The translations under genes and the position numbers were made by a program. Under the pieces are notes generated by a model. It worked only from the letters and a program-made list of their open reading frames with translations, was not told the origin of the DNA and ran no database searches. Below are positions 22,859 through 25,613 of a stretch of DNA of 25,613 nucleotides, piece by piece (the first letter of the stretch is position 1; every line of letters begins with the position of its first letter). This stretch comes from JAKQHY01 sp034429475 (lineage in GTDB: Bacteria > Chloroflexota > Anaerolineae > B4-G1 > SLSP01): contig DAOUGD010000137.1 in assembly GCA_034429475.1 (NCBI GenBank), positions 1 to 25,613 of the forward strand, in the 5' to 3' direction.

Positions 22859-23803
22859 TTACAGCCATTTCCCCAGCAACACTTCTTTATTGATGATTTG
22901 ATGTCCGGTCGTCTGGTAAACGTGGACGGCCGGCGCGTTGGCGGCGCGGACTTCGAGGATGGCCTGCGACAGACCGATCTCGCGCAGGTAAGCCAACCCC
23001 ACATTGACCAGGTACTTTGCCAGCCCGCGCCCGCGCCATTCCGGCAGGACGAAGACATCGTCAGTCATCCCGAAGCCGCCCTCTGCGTGGGGGGATGCGA
23101 GGATGCTGGCGACCAGGTTCCCCGCCGCATCAAAGGCGGCAATCGCTGTCCCCTTTGCCCACACCGGCGATTGCATGTGGAATTGCAAGGCCGCGCGATC
23201 CTTGGCGTTCGCGGGCAAACAACGATTGTAGGCGGCCAGGTAGGCATCCTGTTCCGCCTCTGTCTCCATCCGCCAGCGGCGCACGGTGACGCCGACGGGC
23301 TGCGGCAAATCGAGCAGCGGTTCGGTCAAGTCGCGGCGCATGATATGCACTGTTTCGTAAAGCTCAAAGCCCTGACCGAGCAAGAAGTCAATCTCCGGTT
23401 GCTGCGATGCCATCAAATCGGAGGCGAGCCGCACGGCGTGACCGGGTGGGAAGCCGTCCGTCAGTATCCGCGTGCGGGCGACCACGCGCTCCAGCAGCGC
23501 CGCGCGGATTTGGGCGGCGGCGTCCGCCTCCAGGTCGGGGTCGGCGAGGATGACTGTCCAGAGGTGGTGCGGCTCGGTGAGGGGCGTGGCAGCGTCGCAG
23601 GGCGCGGGGAACACTGGCGCAAAGCCCCGCATCGTTCCGGCGGCGTCTATCGCGCAAAAAACATTCGCCCCGTTTTTCGCGCCCGGATGATAGGTGTAAA
23701 GCTCTGGTGGGGCGAGTTTGGCGTCGGGGAAAGCCGCCTGATACCGGGAGAAAAATTCTGCCAGTAGCGGTAGATCGTTAGCTGTATAGTTGCGGGTGGT
23801 CAT
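22859..23803 (-). CDS. Double-domain GNAT acetyltransferase
   Basis: A 314-aa protein with two GNAT-like halves. The N-terminal half (about 1-155) is divergent and lacks a clear acetyl-CoA motif. The C-terminal half (about 165-314) has FGMTDDVFVLPEWRGRGLAKYLVNVGLAYL, the Arg/Gln-x-x-Gly-x-Gly/Ala loop, and the terminal VHVYQTTGHQI segment. Tandem GNAT proteins of this kind include mycothiol-synthase-like and aminoglycoside-acetylating members, but no specific match is recognised. It begins 21 bp after the NotI-like gene and ends 7 bp before the membrane AlkP-fold gene, so they are likely co-transcribed. The ribosome site (GGAAA, 12 nt away) is weak. Confidence 0.85.
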   Translation of the reverse strand: MTTRNYTANDLPLLAEFFSRYQAAFPDAKLAPPELYTYHPGAKNGANVFCAIDAAGTMRGFAPVFPAPCDAATPLTEPHHLWTVILADPDLEADAAAQIRAALLERVVARTRILTDGFPPGHAVRLASDLMASQQPEIDFLLGQGFELYETVHIMRRDLTEPLLDLPQPVGVTVRRWRMETEAEQDAYLAAYNRCLPANAKDRAALQFHMQSPVWAKGTAIAAFDAAGNLVASILASPHAEGGFGMTDDVFVLPEWRGRGLAKYLVNVGLAYLREIGLSQAILEVRAANAPAVHVYQTTGHQIINKEVLLGKWL

Positions 23804-23824
23804 TACAGATAAAATTTCCTTGAT

Positions 23825-24697
23825 TTACTTGAACTTCACACTCAACTTCGACTTGAGTTTGGCGTTCAGCGTGCTGATGAACGCATCCTTATCCGGCAGA
23901 TCGAGGTTTTGCTGCATGGCCTGATACACTTCGTCCACCGAGGTGGAAACAAACCGGACGAGGTGCAGGGTGAGGCGGTCGTCTTGCGGCGTCAGGTCAT
24001 AGAGAGCGAACCGCGCGGCGTGGTCTACGGCATACCCCGCCGGTTTGAACCCGTAGCGCCGCATCAGAGTGGTGAAAACGTACTCCTGGATGACCCAGTA
24101 GCCGCGCATCCCCCACCTCTCGTAGAGGATCCCTTTGTTGAAAAGCTGCGTCATGGCGCGTCTGAGCGCGTCGTCCGTATTCATCCCAAAATGGTAGGTG
24201 GGCGTCAGGATGTCCTGACCGGCCATAAACTCCTCAAGTTTCTGAATGACCACGTCCGTGCCGCCGATGGCATCCGCCTGAAAATCCACGGCGACAAAAT
24301 CCTCCACCTCAGCTTTGAGCGGTTTGTGGCGGACCAGCACGTAGTCAATGCTGCCCAGGCCGGGGACTCTCATGTTGGGGAAGGCCAGCACGCCTTCGGG
24401 ATCGCCAAAATAGTGCTGCGCGATGTCCTCCAGGACGCGCGGATTGCCGGTTTCCGGGTTGGGTTCCTCAAAGCGCTGAGGACACACCGCGCCGACGACG
24501 CCATGTCGTTCCACCGAGCAGACGCCGAACGGGTAGGTCAGCCGTTGGCTCTGCTTGCTACAGGTCTTGCCCGTAAAGGGGCACGCATACTGTCGGCGGG
24601 CGGCGCACGCTTCTTCCGTCGTATTGCGGAGCGGATAGCCGAAGATTTCGGCCAGACAGTTGCCGGTCAGGTGATGTTCTGCTGGGATTATGTCCAT
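23825..24697 (-). CDS. NotI-like restriction endonuclease family protein
   Basis: A 290-aa protein that I recognise as resembling the NotI restriction enzyme family. The N-terminal part is Cys-rich (C14, C31, C39, C46, C60, C72; CPFTGKTC, YPFGVCSV), matching the family's iron-binding Cys4 site. The nuclease core appears as GLGSIDYVLVRH (D118) followed 20 residues later by VAVDFQA (D138-x-Q140), a PD-(D/E)xK-like arrangement with Gln in the Lys position. The remainder (about 150-290) is alpha/beta with a basic C terminus. NotI itself is longer. No DNA methyltransferase is encoded in the window. It overlaps the preceding 100-aa gene by 10 bp and is followed by the double-GNAT gene, so it lies inside an operon. 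Activity and recognition site are unknown. Confidence 0.75.
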   Translation of the reverse strand: MDIIPAEHHLTGNCLAEIFGYPLRNTTEEACAARRQYACPFTGKTCSKQSQRLTYPFGVCSVERHGVVGAVCPQRFEEPNPETGNPRVLEDIAQHYFGDPEGVLAFPNMRVPGLGSIDYVLVRHKPLKAEVEDFVAVDFQADAIGGTDVVIQKLEEFMAGQDILTPTYHFGMNTDDALRRAMTQLFNKGILYERWGMRGYWVIQEYVFTTLMRRYGFKPAGYAVDHAARFALYDLTPQDDRLTLHLVRFVSTSVDEVYQAMQQNLDLPDKDAFISTLNAKLKSKLSVKFK

Positions 24698-24990
24698 GTC
24701 TCAAATTTCCCCGGAATTCCATATTCAGTCAGAAAGGCGCGGAACGTATCCACCGCCGCTGGGTCGCCGCCGAAGCGCGCTTCAAGCAGCGCCAGCAGCA
24801 CGGCGTCTTTGTGCTCGGCGGAGACCGTCACCCAGAACTCGTACTCGTCGTCGCCCCAAAACTGCTGCGGCCCATCGCCGAGGTCCTGCCCGGAGAGGAC
24901 CAGATCGCCGTTGGGTTCAACAGTGGCGTGGATGAAGCGCGACGTTTTGCCCCGCTGCTCGTAGAGTTGGCGCGTGGGTCTATCGTTCAT
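24688..24990 (-). CDS. Unknown 100-aa acidic protein
   Basis: Not recognised. A small soluble, acidic protein with a likely beta-rich N-terminal half (TSRFIHATVEPNGDLVLSGQDLG, EYEFWVTV) and a helical C-terminal half (DAVLLALLEARFGG, AAVDTFRAFLTEYGI). The ATG at 24990, with AGGA about 8 nt upstream, is inside the end of the SdpI-family gene (11-bp overlap); an earlier in-frame start at 25026 would overlap it more. Its 3' end overlaps the NotI-like gene by 10 bp. Overlaps on both sides mean strong translational coupling, so a partner role for the nuclease is plausible but unproven. Confidence 0.8.
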   Translation of the reverse strand: MNDRPTRQLYEQRGKTSRFIHATVEPNGDLVLSGQDLGDGPQQFWGDDEYEFWVTVSAEHKDAVLLALLEARFGGDPAAVDTFRAFLTEYGIPGKFETWT

Positions 24991-25330
24991 CGGAAGCGTC
25001 CTGCCAATGGCGCATGTACCACACACTCTGCGCTACCCCCACGCCGAACACGACGACGAACACGGACAGGCACAGCAGCGCGTAAGTGTCCACCGTGAGG
25101 GTGGGGATAAACGAGAACGCCAGGGCCGACACAATCATCGCAATGCCTGTCCACAGCAGCCGCAGCGCCGCGTGTTTGTTGACCGCGTACCACAGGTCGG
25201 GATTTTCCAGCGTGGCGCGGACGCGAAACCCATACCAGATATTCGGCCTGACCTTCTCCGCCCGCAGCGGCAGCGCCAGTCCAATCATCAACACGCCAAA
25301 CCCAATGTAGAGGACTCGCAATAGGCCCAT
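24980..25330 (-). CDS. SdpI/YhfL-family membrane protein
   Basis: A 116-aa protein with three or so membrane segments (residues about 3-22, 55-75 and 80-103) and the short conserved loops RPNIWYGFRV and NPDLWYAVNKHA, which are typical of the SdpI family (immunity protein to the SdpC killing factor in Bacillus, and many uncharacterised relatives). The ATG at 25330 has GGAG 6 nt upstream; a TTG at 25342 in the same frame is less likely. It heads the run of overlapping minus-strand genes. An actual immunity role is not supported by any toxin gene here. Confidence 0.85.
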   Translation of the reverse strand: MGLLRVLYIGFGVLMIGLALPLRAEKVRPNIWYGFRVRATLENPDLWYAVNKHAALRLLWTGIAMIVSALAFSFIPTLTVDTYALLCLSVFVVVFGVGVAQSVWYMRHWQDASDER

Positions 25331-25341
25331 CGTGATCTCCA

Positions 25342-25390
25342 AACGTCAAACGTCATTCGCAATTCGCAATTCATCATTCGCAATTCGCAA
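25342..25390. repeat. Seven tandem 7-bp units upstream of the SdpI-family gene
   Basis: Units of exactly 7 bp: AACGTCA twice, TTCGCAA twice, TTCATCA once, TTCGCAA twice. The total, 49 bp, is the same as the array at 3619-3667, and the TTCGCAA unit is the reverse complement of TTGCGAA, close to the GAGTTGC units there. Confidence 0.9.
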
Positions 25391-25427
25391 TTCGGTTAGT
25401 GTCATAAAGTCTTCGCCGCCATACCCC

Positions 25428-25613
25428 CCTGCGAATTCATTCGCAGGCTGATACGGAAAATCCGTTAAAGCGGGTTGAAAATCAGCCGCGCGATGCTGGA
25501 TTGAGTGCGTTTTTAACGCACTTTGCCTAGCAGCCGATGATTTCGGTAATGGATATTCCGACTTTTTACCGGCTGAAGCCCGGTGTGTACGTGTATACCC
25601 CGGCTTCAGTCGG
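25428..25613. repeat. Cluster of REP-like palindromes at the right edge
   Basis: No gene is seen. Successive perfect or near-perfect hairpins: CCTGCGAAT/ATTCGCAGG (25428-25447), ACGGA/TCCGT (25453-25465), AGTGCGTT/AACGCACT (25504-25522), and a larger one with 12-bp arms around CCGGCTGAAGCC (25569-25580 and 25602-25613, one mismatch) cut at the window end. These look like extragenic palindromic repeats. Confidence 0.75.

Noticed and set aside
24980..25330. Toxin-immunity operon based on the SdpI-family protein
   Set aside because: No SdpC-like or other toxin gene adjoins it, and most SdpI-family proteins are uncharacterised.

Overview
The window looks like chromosomal DNA of a Gram-positive-like or Chloroflexota (Anaerolineae-type) bacterium. 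This is an inference from gene style, not a search: NarL/LuxR regulators paired with HisKA_3 kinases, a GH1 glucosidase, a GT39-type membrane protein, SdpI-family protein, seven-base tandem repeats and REP-like palindromes between genes. GC content looks uneven: the blocks at about 2.9-8.5 kb and 22.9-25.3 kb are GC-rich, while about 8.6-13.2 kb and 17.0-21.2 kb are clearly lower, suggesting regions of different origin.

Layout. 1-2363 (-): a secreted or membrane protein with thrombospondin type 3 (calcium-binding) repeats, cut by the left edge. 2424-5386 (-): a 7TM histidine kinase, its NarL-type response regulator and a degenerate receiver gene with what looks like a leaderless promoter. 5523-10284 (+): a UvrC-like protein lacking the RNase H half, a GNAT acetyltransferase, a GH1 beta-glucosidase and a GT39-type glycosyltransferase. 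10367-17051 (-): a papain-like (C1A) protease, a GH13 enzyme, a transposase remnant, then a tightly coupled pair: a PqqD-radical SAM-SPASM maturase directly behind a subtilisin-like protease that carries 13 Cys-Pro-rich motifs in two blocks on either side of its catalytic domain. 17591-20782 (-): a degenerate receiver and a second kinase-regulator pair (PAS-GAF-HisKA_3 kinase overlapping a NarL regulator by 4 bp). 21101-21173 (-): tRNA-Asn(GTT) with a promoter and terminator. 21262-25330 (-): a compact operon-like run of SdpI-family protein, unknown 100-aa protein, NotI-like restriction endonuclease, double-GNAT protein and a membrane AlkP/sulfatase-fold protein.

The most interesting unit is the subtilase-radical SAM pair (13786-17051). 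The radical SAM protein has the full CxxxCxxC and SPASM cysteine sets and an N-terminal PqqD-like peptide-binding domain, the hallmark of enzymes that modify ribosomally made peptides. No small precursor peptide is evident beside it, but its immediate upstream partner contains repeated Cys-x-x-Ala/Gly-Pro units. The simplest hypothesis is that the protease itself, or peptides cut from it, is the substrate: a self-contained protease/precursor fusion. Other points of note are two promoters placed exactly 7 nt before a start codon (leaderless transcripts), two pseudo-receivers next to intact two-component systems, an orphan NotI-like nuclease, and a cloverleaf-like nested palindrome upstream of the protease gene.
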